Of a DNA stretch of 64,000 nucleotides, positions 40,097-49,566 are shown piece after piece. Numbering within the stretch: position 1 is the first letter of the stretch; each line of letters starts with the position of its first letter. The notes beneath the pieces are model-generated. The model made no database searches and was not told the origin of the DNA. It saw nothing but the letters and a program-made list of their open reading frames with translations. A program made the position numbers and the translations under genes. Source of the stretch: Campylobacter sp. RM16187 (GTDB lineage Bacteria > Campylobacterota > Campylobacteria > Campylobacterales > Campylobacteraceae); NCBI RefSeq assembly GCF_025319965.1, contig NZ_CP012549.1, forward strand, positions 1,426,001 to 1,490,000, given 5' to 3'.

Positions 40097-40134
40097 GTTT
40101 TATCCATTTATGCGCGAGCATAGGCGGATAAAAC
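40097..40134. repeat. Hairpin H1 with GNRA loop
   Basis: GTTTTATCC and GGATAAAAC form a 9-bp outer stem; an inner stem TATGC/GCATA closes the tetraloop GCGA on the plus strand. It is the first of three hairpins in 160 bp. Confidence 0.6.
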
Positions 40135-40145
40135 AACACATATGA

Positions 40146-40195
40146 ATTACAAAAAATAGTTAGCAAGTCTGCAAACTTGACTTATTTTTTGTAAT
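40146..40195. terminator. Hairpin H2, likely bidirectional terminator
   Basis: ATTACAAAAAATA and TATTTTTTGTAAT form a perfect 13-bp stem around an inner CAAGT/ACTTG stem. A6 before and T6 after give T runs in either direction, fitting a two-way terminator or the arm of an oriT. Confidence 0.65.
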
Positions 40196-40208
40196 AGCCC
40201 TCTGCAAG

Positions 40209-40258
40209 AGCCTGAATATATGTGGAGGACGGATGTACCCACATATATGTATCAGGCT
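40209..40258. repeat. Hairpin H3
   Basis: AGCCTGA/TCAGGCT and ATATATGTGG/CCACATATAT make a 17-bp stem with one 3-base bulge and a 13-base loop. It is too long for a typical terminator and lacks a T run, so an RNA element or oriT inverted repeat is more likely. Confidence 0.6.
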
Positions 40259-40286
40259 ATTTATCCTATATGCAAGAATTGATAGA

Positions 40287-40823
40287 TTATTTTTCATTTT
40301 TGCTAAGCCATTTTTTATATTCAGCTTTGGCTCTACCAATATCGTTATCAAATAGATATATGACAAATTGTTCAATATTAAAAATATCTTCTTTTTCTGC
40401 CTTCAAATATATTATAAGATTGCTAATCTGCTCTTCTTGTTCCTGAATCTGAGAGCTGTAAGTTAAACTTTTGTACGCTATAGGCACTATCCAAAAAGAT
40501 GATAACATTAATACTAGAACCAATCCACCAAAAACTCCTGCAACGATAGTTGATATGGGCATTGTATTTTTTATTGCTTGGCTTGTTTTATTGAATGAAT
40601 TTTGAGCCTTTACGATTTCGTCTTTAGCCACCATTATATTTTTAACAGAAGCATTTGTTTTTATTTCGATCTCTTTTGTGATGTTGCTTGCTTTTTGGTC
40701 CATCTTATTGATTGTTTTTAAGATTTCTTCTTTAGCTTTTTGAGCTTCAAGGACAGATTTTTCTAGAGCAAAATTTGCAGTTGCCGCCTCTTTGGTTGAG
40801 GATTGATTCATTATGATTGCCAT
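40287..40823 (-). CDS. Coiled-coil membrane protein, mobilization-like
   Basis: 178 residues. Residues 10-75 are a heptad-rich coiled coil (KSVLEAQKAKEEILKTINKM); residues 88-115 a membrane span (ISTIVAGVFGGLVLVLMLSS); then a second coiled coil and a charged C-terminus. Small coiled-coil membrane proteins of this layout occur in mobilization regions (MbeB/MobB-like), and the neighbouring RHH gene and hairpins fit that, but there is no diagnostic motif. The start codon may be MNQSS, four residues in. Confidence 0.5.
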   Translation of the reverse strand: MAIIMNQSSTKEAATANFALEKSVLEAQKAKEEILKTINKMDQKASNITKEIEIKTNASVKNIMVAKDEIVKAQNSFNKTSQAIKNTMPISTIVAGVFGGLVLVLMLSSFWIVPIAYKSLTYSSQIQEQEEQISNLIIYLKAEKEDIFNIEQFVIYLFDNDIGRAKAEYKKWLSKNEK

Positions 40824-41137
40824 GAATCAACCTCCTCTTGATTAGTGCTATCATCATTTATTAATATCTGTTGTTTTTGTGTATTACTATTCTGATTGTC
40901 TATGTTTTGATTTTGATTTTTTGACCGATTTGTTTCGTACTCCTCTTTCCATGCTTTTAACTCTTTTTCTGATACTTTCAAAGATAGCTTGCTCTCTATG
41001 AACTCCTTGAGTTTTTTAAGGCTCATAGGTCTAGAAAAGAATATTTCCGAGTATTTTTGTTTGATAATATGCTTAGCGCCTAAAGACAAAAAATCTTCAA
41101 GCTCTCTCTCAAGTTGTTCTTTACTGTATTTTTTCAT
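40811..41137 (-). CDS. Small island protein, helical with Gln/Asn-rich tail
   Basis: 108 residues. The first 70 are helical (KEQLERELEDFLSLGAKHII then KQKYSEIFF; LKKLKEFIESKLSLKVSEKEL) and resemble a DNA-binding accessory domain; the rest is Asn/Gln-rich and disordered. It overlaps the next gene by 13 bp and the AlpA-like gene by 4 bp, so the three form an operon. Unknown function; possibly replication or mobilization. Confidence 0.55.
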   Translation of the reverse strand: MKKYSKEQLERELEDFLSLGAKHIIKQKYSEIFFSRPMSLKKLKEFIESKLSLKVSEKELKAWKEEYETNRSKNQNQNIDNQNSNTQKQQILINDDSTNQEEVDSWQS

Positions 41138-41361
41138 TTAGAATCCTTTATCAGTTTTAAATTCTTTGTATCAATTCTTTCATTATCTTCCAGCCATTGT
41201 TTTATTGAGTCACGTTTATATAGTATATTACGACCGATTTTGACAAAAGCCAACTTCGGCCCATTGCTTTTAAACATTCTCCATTTAGCTAGAGTATTCT
41301 TACTTACGCCTATCATCTCTGCTACCTCGTTATCTTTTGCATAAATTTCTTTTAAAGTCAT
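41134..41361 (-). CDS. AlpA/excisionase-like helix-turn-helix protein
   Basis: 75 residues. DNEVAEMIGVSKNTLAKWRM followed by GPKLAFVKIGRNILYKRDSI is the winged helix of AlpA/MerR-like excisionases (HTH_17). Such proteins accompany tyrosine integrases and either bend DNA for excision or activate the integrase. First gene of the island operon; an inverted repeat (41429-41458) lies upstream. Confidence 0.75.
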   Translation of the reverse strand: MTLKEIYAKDNEVAEMIGVSKNTLAKWRMFKSNGPKLAFVKIGRNILYKRDSIKQWLEDNERIDTKNLKLIKDSK

Positions 41362-41428
41362 AAAAATTCCTTTTAAATGATTTTTGATAGAAGTATATTA
41401 TTTTTATTTCCTAAAAACCTGAATCAAA

Positions 41429-41458
41429 ATGTAACATATTGAATATATTTAGTTACAT
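41429..41458. promoter_or_regulatory. Operator-like inverted repeat before the AlpA-like gene
   Basis: ATGTAAC and GTTACAT, 16 bp apart, lie about 70 bp before the gene start, next to AT-rich -10-like sequence. This is a possible autoregulatory site. Confidence 0.4.
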
Positions 41459-41561
41459 ATAATATTATTTAAGTATTTTTTAATTAAAAAGATTGTATTA
41501 TAATTAGATTTTTTTAAAAAATTAGTAATATTTGAGTTATAATTTAAGAAAGTATTTTTGT

Positions 41562-41592
41562 ATAGTAAAGCCTTAAAATTCGGCTTTACTAT
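41562..41592 (-). terminator. Terminator after the integrase
   Basis: ATAGTAAAGCC and GGCTTTACTAT form a perfect 11-bp stem with a 9-base loop, 47 bp past the integrase stop. The flanks are AT-rich with short T runs in both directions. Confidence 0.65.
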
Positions 41593-41638
41593 TAAAATTT
41601 ATATAATTTTATTGATAATTTAATTTTTGCTTAAGGTG

Positions 41639-42890
41639 CTATAAACTAAACAAATAATCGCTGTACCACTGCATTAGCTTATGTTTTTGATCCATTGTTG
41701 CTTTTTCTCTCTCATATGCATATTTAATCTGATTAAATTCTTTATGGGCTAAAACACTCTCTATAGCTTCCTCTGTTATTCCTAATTTATAAAGTTCTGC
41801 TTTATTTACAGAGCAAATAGTCCTAAAAGTAGCCCTAAAGCCGTGAGAGGTAGCAACACATTTATATTTATCTTTTTCTCCCATATTTCTTATTGCCTTA
41901 CTGATTGCGTCTCTATGGATATGACCATCCTTATTTAGGCTTGGAAATACAAATTTCATATCTCCGCTAAAAAGTTGCTGTTCTTTTAGAATAGCAACTA
42001 CTTGCTTGCTTAGTGCGACTTTATGCATAAATCCTGTCTTCATCTCGTTTGCTTGTATAGTCCATACTGCGTTTTGCATATCAATATCAGCCCATTTTGC
42101 TTGAGCTGTATTAATCGGACGGTTGACACATAAAATTTGAAGATAGATGGCACGCTTAGTTTGAAGCTGCATTTTATTATCTAATTTTAAGTCTTTTAAA
42201 AACTCTCTTATCCCATCATCAGTAGTTAGCGCGGCATATCTTGTATCTATTTGATTTTTTAAATTAAAACGACTTGATTGTAGGAAATTCTTTTTCAAGT
42301 CTAAAGCTTGGATCATGATCTATATATCTATCTTTGATAGCCATTGAAAAAACATTATGCAAGTGGTTTATAAGGCGGTGTATTGTCTCAAGACGACTTG
42401 TTTTAGGATTACTAGGGTTAAAAATGGCATTAAAGACCTCTAAAAGTTCGCTATACTTTATATTTTTTACATCTCTCTCGCCAAATTTAGGAAGTATATA
42501 AAGATTGTTCATCTGAATAATCTTTTTTAGATAAGTCTGGCTAATACCGTTTTTCTGTTTTTGCTCTATGTATATATTAAATAGACTTTTAAATTTATAC
42601 TTATCATTCTTGCCTTTAATGGTATCTATATCCTTACCGCTTTCAAGCTCTTTTAGTAGTTTTACGGCGTCTATCCTTGCTTCGCTTACACTATAAATAC
42701 CTTCTCTAAACTCACCTATTGTAAGCGACTTATCATCCTTTGTTCTTATAAAGAATGTTTTCTTACCGCTTGGATTAAGCCACAAATATAACTCTTTGGG
42801 ATTTCCTACAGCTATTTTCTTTTTAGATTTTGGAGGTTGCAGTTTTCTAATATCTTTATCTTGAAGATTTGCCTTAGAGATGTTTGCCAT
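41639..42890 (-). pseudogene. Tyrosine integrase split by a one-base frameshift
   Basis: The N-terminal frame (42890-42264) has the arm-binding domain PKELYLWLNPSGKKTFFI and core-binding helices. The C-terminal frame holds the catalytic domain with NRPINTAQAKW, SHGFRATFRT (His-x-x-Arg) and ESVLAHKEF followed by YAYER. They overlap, and removing one T from the TTTT run at about 42272 joins them (KSF-NLKNQID). With it, a normal integrase of about 415 residues. It lies beside ssrA, the usual target of such enzymes. Confidence 0.8.
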
Positions 42891-42932
42891 TTAATTCCTT
42901 TCGTTTTCATGTTTTCTTATGTTTTTTACAAA

Positions 42933-42967
42933 AGTCCCAGAATTAAAAAAGTCCCTTAATTAGTCCC
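42933..42967. repeat. Three AGTCCC words upstream of the integrase (arm-type sites?)
   Basis: AGTCCC at 42933, 42950 and 42962. The last two lie in a 23-bp block (42946-42968) that recurs at 38826-38848 with one mismatch, in direct orientation. Likely integrase arm sites or ends of the island. Confidence 0.5.
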
Positions 42968-43032
42968 TAAATTAATCAGAAACAATTATAGCACAAAGGG
43001 TAATCAAAGCAACTAATTGGAAATCAAAAATG

Positions 43033-43063
43033 CTGTAAAGCCCTTAAGTAAGGCATTTAACAG
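43033..43063 (-). terminator. Probable tmRNA terminator
   Basis: CTGT...ACAG with inner AAAGCC/GGC-TTT pairing forms an imperfect stem followed on the minus strand by CATTTTT, about 40 bp beyond the 3' end of ssrA. Confidence 0.5.
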
Positions 43064-43102
43064 AATTAAAAAGAAGGGATTGAAACTTAAAGAAAGTTTA
43101 AA

Positions 43103-43463
43103 TGGTGGAAGCGAGGGGGATCGAACCCCTGTCCAAAAACAAACCACCCACGACCTCTACACGCTTAGCAAAAGTGAAAAATTCATCTAGCAAAGCTCAC
43201 TTTCCAAAACCAAAAGCTAGACTAAGACAAAATTTCAGCTTATAGTTCGTCAGACCACAAACCTACTCTATCTAGGGTTACTCGCTATATTTTTTAGATA
43301 GTATCAAAAACAAGCAAGGCTCAACTGGACTTACGCAGCTTTAGCGTAAGCAGGAGCGAATTTAACGTTATTTGCGTTTAATTTTAGCTTGAGCTTTTTA
43401 CGCTTTGCTCAAAGCGACGTGCCACCATGTGCGCTCTGCTCCTGTCGAAGCCAAGTCGCTCCC
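43103..43463 (-). ncRNA. ssrA: tmRNA
   Basis: About 361 bases from GGGAGCGACTTGGC to an encoded CCA, with the tRNA-like T-arm GGGG-TTCGATC-CCCC at the 3' side and matching acceptor ends. The resume frame GCA...TAA at 43375-43331 encodes ANNVKFAPAYAKAA, the Campylobacter-type degradation tag. It rescues stalled ribosomes together with SmpB. Its 3' end is a common integration site, fitting the adjacent integrase. Confidence 0.95.
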
Positions 43464-43502
43464 ATAAAAAGTTACGTATTGTAGTTTATTTTAATCTTTT
43501 TG

Positions 43503-43910
43503 TCAAATATCGAGTCTTGAAGGAATTTTCACAATCATAGGATTTAAAACACTAAAAAATTCAGCATCAACCTCTATATCTTCACGATATTTGCTAAATT
43601 GATCACTTACCACTAATAGCCAATCCACAAATTCATCATTTGCAGGCCCTCTTAGATCCCTTGCTTCAGAGCAAATTTCTTCACTAAGAGTAGTAAGTTT
43701 TAATATAGGATCAATCTTCATAAATGATGTAGCCGATTTAATATTGTGAAAAATTCTAAATAACTCCTCTATACTACTCTTGTATCTATCCTCCCTAGCA
43801 AGATCAATTATGAGAGGTTCCATAAGCTCACACATCATAGAATAGTGCGTTAAAAATTCTTCAACAATATCATAAGAGTAGTCAATTTCAAGATTTTTCA
43901 ATATCCCCAT
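43503..43910 (-). CDS. Histidine phosphotransfer (HPt) domain protein
   Basis: 135 residues, all helical, with the phospho-acceptor motif FRIFHNIKSATSFM around residue 55, close to the HxxKGSA core. A solitary HPt domain would relay phosphate between a hybrid kinase and a response regulator. No kinase lies nearby. The first helix and the REDIEV tail extend the usual 100-residue domain. It sits just after ssrA in the same direction. Confidence 0.75.
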   Translation of the reverse strand: MGILKNLEIDYSYDIVEEFLTHYSMMCELMEPLIIDLAREDRYKSSIEELFRIFHNIKSATSFMKIDPILKLTTLSEEICSEARDLRGPANDEFVDWLLVVSDQFSKYREDIEVDAEFFSVLNPMIVKIPSRLDI

Positions 43911-43994
43911 TTTTATATCCTTAAATATTCAGAGTGATTGTAGCATTTTTTTGATAAAATTAGAAAATTTAACTAAATAAAAAGTGATATAGAA

Positions 43995-44810
43995 ATGCTT
44001 TTAAAAGAAAAAAAAATTACAATAACCGACATCAAAAACAAAAAACTAATCCAACCTATAGTTCCCATAGTTGCGATTACAGCTTATGATGCACTTTTTG
44101 CTAGGCTTTTTGATGATTACGTTGATATTATTTTAATAGGAGATAGTCTTAACTTGAGCTTCAATGGCAAAAAAGATACATTAAGCTCCTCAATGGAGAT
44201 TATGCTATATCATACAAAAGCCGTTTGTGCTGGCTCAAAACACGCTTTTAAAGTCGCAGACATGCCTTTTGCAAGCTACATAAATGAAAAAACAGCAATT
44301 AAAAATGCTTCGAAATTTTTCAAACAAACCAATGCCGAGGCTATTAAGCTAGAGGGTGGACTAAGAGTAACAAAAATCATAAAAAGGCTTTGCGAGGAGG
44401 GAATAAGTGTGATGGGTCATATAGGGCTTATGCCCCAACAGGTAAGATTAGAGGGTGGATACAAAGTAAAAGGTCGCGCACAAGATGATGAAAATAGGCT
44501 TATTGAAGAGGCAATAGCTATAGAAGAGGCTGGCGCATTTTCTATAGTTATTGAAGGAGTAATAGAAAGCGTAGCAGAAAAAGTGGCTAAGAGTGTTAAA
44601 ATACCGGTTATAGGCATAGGTTCAGGAGTTAAGGTGGACGGGCAAATTTTAGTCTGGTCAGATATGTTAGGATTCTTTGAAGAGTTTAAACCAAAATTTG
44701 CAAAACATTATATCGATGGCTCAAATTTAGTTCGTGAAGCGGTGCAAAGATACGCGGAAGAAGTAAAAAATAGAGCTTTTCCAAGCGAAGAATACAAATA
44801 CAAAATTTAG
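43995..44810 (+). CDS. panB: 3-methyl-2-oxobutanoate hydroxymethyltransferase
   Basis: 271 residues, the normal length. Characteristic motifs: AITAYDALFARLFD, IILIGDSLNL, KADMPF-like VADMPFASY, GGLR, VMGHIGLMPQ, FSIVIEGV, IGIGSG and DMLG. It makes ketopantoate for pantothenate and CoA from 2-oxoisovalerate and methylenetetrahydrofolate. It starts a plus-strand run with the Sel1 and ruvB genes. Confidence 0.95.
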   Translation: MLLKEKKITITDIKNKKLIQPIVPIVAITAYDALFARLFDDYVDIILIGDSLNLSFNGKKDTLSSSMEIMLYHTKAVCAGSKHAFKVADMPFASYINEKTAIKNASKFFKQTNAEAIKLEGGLRVTKIIKRLCEEGISVMGHIGLMPQQVRLEGGYKVKGRAQDDENRLIEEAIAIEEAGAFSIVIEGVIESVAEKVAKSVKIPVIGIGSGVKVDGQILVWSDMLGFFEEFKPKFAKHYIDGSNLVREAVQRYAEEVKNRAFPSEEYKYKI

Positions 44811-44818
44811 GATAGATA

Positions 44819-45658
44819 ATGAAATTTAAAATTTTAATATTATTTTTAATTTTTACAAGTCAAATTTTTGCTATACAGAGTGAAATATCGCAGGCTAGAG
44901 ATGCATTTGAAAAAAAAGATTACAAAAAAGTCAAGGAAATAGTGACAAAAATTTGCGATAAAGGCGATGGATACGGATGTGCTGTTTTGGGAGATATGTA
45001 TTATAAAGGGCTTGGCATCGAGCAAGATAAAAAAATGGCATACGAGTTTTTTAACAAAGCTTGTGAGCTAAAAAATGGGACAGGATGCTTTGATCTAGCC
45101 CTTATATATAAAAAAGGCGAGATTGTAAACAAAAATACAAAAAGAGTTTTTGAACTTTACTCAAAGGCTTGCGAGCTAAAAGAGGATAATGCCTGCACAA
45201 ATTTGGGCGTTATGTATTACAATGGTGAGGGTACTGAAAAAGATCACCGCAAAGCATTTGATCTTTATTATAAAGCTTGCGAACTATACAATGGAACTGC
45301 ATGCTTTAATATAGCATCTATGATATACGAAGGAGTATCTACCGAAAAAAATTATAAAAACGCCTTTAAATTTTTTGATCGCTCATGCTATATGAAAAAT
45401 GCTCTTGGATGTAATGCTCTAGGCATAATGTATGAAAATGGCTACGGAACAGATAAAAACGTCTATAATGCCTACGATTCATACGCAACAGCTTGCCATA
45501 TGGGCAATGAAAATGGATGCAATGCACTCGGAATCAAATTTGAAAATGGAAAAATAGACGAAAAAAAATACGAGGAGTATGAGTCTATAGCTGCTTCTTG
45601 CAAGATGGGCGACAAGCAAAGATGCGAAATACTGCAAAAGCTATTGGAGAAATTTTAG
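44819..45658 (+). CDS. Secreted Sel1-repeat protein with paired cysteines (Hcp-like)
   Basis: 279 residues with a signal peptide (MKFKILILFLIFTSQIFA) and about six Sel1/TPR repeats of 36 residues, each with two Cys 7-8 apart (KACELKNGTGCFDLALIYKK). In Helicobacter such cysteine-rich proteins (Hcp) are disulfide-locked, secreted and sometimes bind beta-lactams. The role here is unknown; probably envelope interaction. Follows panB by 8 bp. Confidence 0.85.
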   Translation: MKFKILILFLIFTSQIFAIQSEISQARDAFEKKDYKKVKEIVTKICDKGDGYGCAVLGDMYYKGLGIEQDKKMAYEFFNKACELKNGTGCFDLALIYKKGEIVNKNTKRVFELYSKACELKEDNACTNLGVMYYNGEGTEKDHRKAFDLYYKACELYNGTACFNIASMIYEGVSTEKNYKNAFKFFDRSCYMKNALGCNALGIMYENGYGTDKNVYNAYDSYATACHMGNENGCNALGIKFENGKIDEKKYEEYESIAASCKMGDKQRCEILQKLLEKF

Positions 45659-45667
45659 GTAAATTTA

Positions 45668-46684
45668 ATGGATAGAATCGTAGAAATAGAAAAAGTAAGC
45701 TTTGAAAGCGAGTTTGAAACATCGCTTCGCCCTGCAAAATTTGAAGACTATATCGGACAAGAAAAGATAAAGCAGAATTTAGACGTCTTCATAAAGGCTG
45801 CTAAAAAGCGCAGAGAGTGCCTTGATCACGTGCTTTTTTACGGACCTCCGGGGCTTGGTAAAACCACTCTTGCGCACATCATCTCAAACGAGATGGGCGT
45901 AAGCATAAAAATGACCGCGGCACCGATGATCGAAAAGAGTGGCGATCTTGCTGCTGTGCTTACAAATTTGCAAGAAGGAGACGTGCTATTTATCGATGAA
46001 ATTCACCGCTTAAGCTCGGCTATCGAAGAGGTGCTTTATCCTGCGATGGAGGACTTTAGGCTTGATATCATCATAGGCTCGGGTCCTGCGGCGCAAACGA
46101 TAAAAATCGATCTACCTAAATTTACGCTAATAGGCGCTACAACAAGAGCGGGTATGATCTCAGCTCCGCTTAGAGATCGCTTCGGGATGGACTTTAGACT
46201 TCAGTTTTACAGCCACGAAGAGCTCGCCAAAATCGTTCAAATAGCATCCGTCAAGCTTGGTAAAGAGTGTGAAAAGCTAGCCGCGCTTGAGATCGCAAGA
46301 CGCGCCAGAGCAACCCCTAGAATCGCGCTTAGACTGCTAAAACGAATTCGTGACTTTGCCGAAGTAAACGATGAACTCATCATCTCGCAAAAACGCGCCA
46401 AAGAGGCGCTTGACGCACTTGGAGTAAACGAAATAGGCTTTGATGAGATGGATATAAAATATCTTGAAATTTTGCTTGACGCCAAACGCAAGCCTTTGGG
46501 GCTAAACACAATTGCCGCCGCACTTAGCGAGGACGAAGGCACGATAGAAGACGTTATAGAGCCTTATTTGCTTGCAAACGGCTTTATCGAGCGTACGGCA
46601 AAAGGACGTATCGCAAGCGGCAAGTGCTACGAGACGTTCAAGCTAAAATTTAAAGAAGACAAAGGGCTTTTTGATGGTCAATAA
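45668..46684 (+). CDS. ruvB: Holliday junction branch-migration helicase RuvB
   Basis: 338 residues. Walker A GPPGLGKT, Walker [11 protein letters not shown], the sensor region GATTRAG, arginine finger region APLRDRFGM, and the C-terminal winged helix (GYIGIDE-like FIERTAKGR). The hexamer drives branch migration with RuvA in recombination repair. The length is normal. The end overlaps the next gene by 11 bp. Confidence 0.96.
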   Translation: MDRIVEIEKVSFESEFETSLRPAKFEDYIGQEKIKQNLDVFIKAAKKRRECLDHVLFYGPPGLGKTTLAHIISNEMGVSIKMTAAPMIEKSGDLAAVLTNLQEGDVLFIDEIHRLSSAIEEVLYPAMEDFRLDIIIGSGPAAQTIKIDLPKFTLIGATTRAGMISAPLRDRFGMDFRLQFYSHEELAKIVQIASVKLGKECEKLAALEIARRARATPRIALRLLKRIRDFAEVNDELIISQKRAKEALDALGVNEIGFDEMDIKYLEILLDAKRKPLGLNTIAAALSEDEGTIEDVIEPYLLANGFIERTAKGRIASGKCYETFKLKFKEDKGLFDGQ

Positions 46685-47720
46685 TAGTAGAATTTTCTTC
46701 GGAATTTTCGTATTTTTCGCAATTTCTTTAGTTATTTACCTATTTAAGCCATTTTTGCTAAATATTTTTATAGCCGCTCTGCTAGCGGTTGCTACGTCTA
46801 ATATAAACGTTAAATTTTTAGAACTTACCAAAAATCGCAAAACACTATCCGCAGCACTTACTACGGCAGTTTTGTTTTTACTCTTTATAGCTCCTTTTAT
46901 CTACGCCGTGATAGAGCTTACAAGACAAGCGGCCGGATTTAATATGAATAACATTACAAACACTATTGATTACATCAAAAACTATGATTTCGCACTTCCG
47001 GCAAGCATAGATTTTTTAGAACCTAAATTTAAAGAGCTGATTGCGAATATAGATATAAAAGCGATCTCGACCAAAATTATTTCAAATTTGGCAAATATTG
47101 GTAAATTAAGCGCTAAATTCTTAACCGATATGGTCATAATCGTGGTTTTTGTATTTTTCTCTTTCGTTTACGGAAACGAGCTTGTAAGTTATCTAAAAGA
47201 GGCTCTTCCTATGCAAAAAGAGGATACTCAATTCATACTTAGCGAAGTAGCAAATGTAATGAGCGTCGTGTTCTTTTCGATAATAGCCAATATGATCTTG
47301 CAAGGATTTTTATTTGCCATTATAACGATGATATTTGGATACAACGGCTTTTTAACAGGCATTGTATTTGGTTTTTCATCTTTAATTCCAGTAGTCGGCG
47401 GGCTACTTGCATGGGGGCCTATCAGCCTATATGAATTTGCTAACGGAAATACGGTAGGAGCGATAACAATAGCGCTTTATACTATAATTATGATATCAAT
47501 AGTGGCAGATACTTTTTTAAAACCATTAATAATTAAATTTATAAATGATAGACTAGTTGAGATTCCAACTAAAATCAACGAGCTTCTTATATTTTTCGCG
47601 ATGATAGCAGGCATCACAACATTTGGTTTTTGGGGCATAATACTTGGCCCAGCGATTGTGACATTCTTTCTCTCCACAATTAAGCTTTATGTCTTACTTA
47701 AAGAGAGATCCTTTGTCTAA
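46674..47720 (+). CDS. AI-2E family membrane permease
   Basis: 348 residues. I use the ATG at 46674, inside the ruvB end; a TTG just before is possible. Seven or eight membrane spans, with the family motif [25 protein letters not shown] and the C-terminal [20 protein letters not shown]. Some relatives exchange sodium for protons or move signalling molecules; the substrate is unknown. Co-transcribed with ruvB. Confidence 0.8.
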   Translation: MVNNSRIFFGIFVFFAISLVIYLFKPFLLNIFIAALLAVATSNINVKFLELTKNRKTLSAALTTAVLFLLFIAPFIYAVIELTRQAAGFNMNNITNTIDYIKNYDFALPASIDFLEPKFKELIANIDIKAISTKIISNLANIGKLSAKFLTDMVIIVVFVFFSFVYGNELVSYLKEALPMQKEDTQFILSEVANVMSVVFFSIIANMILQGFLFAIITMIFGYNGFLTGIVFGFSSLIPVVGGLLAWGPISLYEFANGNTVGAITIALYTIIMISIVADTFLKPLIIKFINDRLVEIPTKINELLIFFAMIAGITTFGFWGIILGPAIVTFFLSTIKLYVLLKERSFV

Positions 47721-47721
47721 A

Positions 47722-49566
47722 TTAGTCACAATCAAAAGATAAACTAAGATTTTCAAGCTCGCTCTTTAGGGCTTTATGTTTATTTGAGAGGCTATTTAGC
47801 TGCTCTATTTTAGCCTCTTTTATCTCGCCAAATTCCATTCTAAGCTCATTTATAATTTTGTTTAAAAAGGAGCTATTTGATAGCATCTCATTTTCAAATT
47901 CATATAAATTAAGAGATATCAAAACCCTATCAAAAGTCTCTACACTAGTTGGGATAAATAGCGCAAAATGCAGCGGATCTTTTTCGTAAGCAATGGCGGA
48001 GTTTTCGATCTTATCTTTTATAAAATGCACAGCAATTTTTATAGCATTTTCATAGTTTGCAACTACTTTTAAATTTAGCTTTTCAAAAAACAAAGAGAGC
48101 TTTTGAAGCTTGTTAAATTTAACCGTTTCAAAATCTCTTAATATCAATCTATAAATTTGCCCCGCATAAGTTCTAATCGTGGCAAACTCAGTATCAGAGT
48201 GTATAGAAATCTCTTTAATTATATTTTCAAACTCGGATTTATAAATCAGAAATTCACGCTCTAAATTTTTATAAATTTCATCGATCTCAGCCTTAAGCTC
48301 ATCCTCAAGCATAGATAAATTTCGCCTATAAATTCTAAAAAATTTACTAAGCTTTACATCATTATAAATAAGCTTTGAAAAAATCTCATCGCTATCAAAG
48401 CTCATCATCTCATACTCTTGTCTTTCGTAAATATCACCCTTTAAAAGCGATTTTTTGGATATAAATTTATACTTTTTTTTAGGCTTTAAACTACTTAAAA
48501 TTTCATCACTAATAAACTTTGAAATTTCCTTTATTTCATTAAAGGCTGTCTCTGTTTTTGGTTTAAATTTATTTTTAATTCGCTCTAATTTTGCATCAAG
48601 TTCAAAATCAAATTTAGTTACAACCTCTTTAGCCTTTTCGTAAATTTCACAAAAATACTCATGCTGATTTATACTTTGAGCCAAAATACTCTCGCATTTT
48701 TTTAACACAAATTTCTTTTTTATTTTTTCGCTCGTAAAGTGTCTATCTATAGCATCTAAAACACTTTTAAAATTTGAAACAAGCATTAAATTTTCATCTT
48801 GATTTTTTCTAGCCAAATTAGCCTGCTTAGCAGAAATAGCAATAATCTCTTCAAAAATTCCATCAAATGTTATTTTCGCATGCGATAATACATTTTCAAG
48901 CTCAATCTCGCCTAGCTTATCCTTTTGATTTAATACACAAATAGCTGTTTTACCGGTATTTTGCAAGAACTCTTGAAGATCATTTAATTCACTTGCACGA
49001 GCGGCATTTTCTATAAGGCTTAGCCAAATAACGCTTGAAACGGAATCCAAAACCTCTTTGGTTATGTTAGTATCCGAGCTTGATAGCGAATTAAGTCCAG
49101 GAGTATCGATAAAATTTACAAGTTTTAAAATAGGATTTGGCGCATATATACAAAGCTCCTTAACTTCATCGCTATAAACACGCTGATCGACGAATTTAGC
49201 TATTTCATTCACATTTAGACTAAGCTCTTTGCCATTTTTATAATCCACTCTTAAAGAAAAATTTTCGCCATATTTTATGCGCGTGAGCCTCGCAGTTACC
49301 GGTGTAACTCCTGTAGGCAAAATATCAAAGCCCAAAAGAGCATTTAAAAAGGTCGATTTACCACTTGAAAACTGCCCTACAATAGCGATCTGAACAGGCT
49401 CGCTTAAAAATAGATCAAGCTTTCTAAGCTCATCTTTTAATTCGCTACTAGGGTGAAATTTAGGCTCTAAAAGTGCATTTTCATAAGCCTTAAATCGCCC
49501 GTAAAAATCATCTCCGAAAATTTTAAAATATGTCATCTTGTAAGAGGATATAAATTTTTCAAGCAT
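47722..49566 (-). CDS. Bacterial dynamin-like GTPase (DLP2 type)
   Basis: 614 residues. P-loop GQFSSGKSTFLNALLG (about residue 64), switch region TPVTARLT, G3 DTPGLNS, and NQKDKLGE as the G4 motif. The rest is long coiled-coil helices with a hydrophobic paddle-like LHFALFIPT. In C. jejuni a neighbouring pair of dynamin-like proteins forms a heterotetramer that tethers membranes. It overlaps the second dynamin gene by 8 bp. Confidence 0.88.
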   Translation of the reverse strand: MLEKFISSYKMTYFKIFGDDFYGRFKAYENALLEPKFHPSSELKDELRKLDLFLSEPVQIAIVGQFSSGKSTFLNALLGFDILPTGVTPVTARLTRIKYGENFSLRVDYKNGKELSLNVNEIAKFVDQRVYSDEVKELCIYAPNPILKLVNFIDTPGLNSLSSSDTNITKEVLDSVSSVIWLSLIENAARASELNDLQEFLQNTGKTAICVLNQKDKLGEIELENVLSHAKITFDGIFEEIIAISAKQANLARKNQDENLMLVSNFKSVLDAIDRHFTSEKIKKKFVLKKCESILAQSINQHEYFCEIYEKAKEVVTKFDFELDAKLERIKNKFKPKTETAFNEIKEISKFISDEILSSLKPKKKYKFISKKSLLKGDIYERQEYEMMSFDSDEIFSKLIYNDVKLSKFFRIYRRNLSMLEDELKAEIDEIYKNLEREFLIYKSEFENIIKEISIHSDTEFATIRTYAGQIYRLILRDFETVKFNKLQKLSLFFEKLNLKVVANYENAIKIAVHFIKDKIENSAIAYEKDPLHFALFIPTSVETFDRVLISLNLYEFENEMLSNSSFLNKIINELRMEFGEIKEAKIEQLNSLSNKHKALKSELENLSLSFDCD

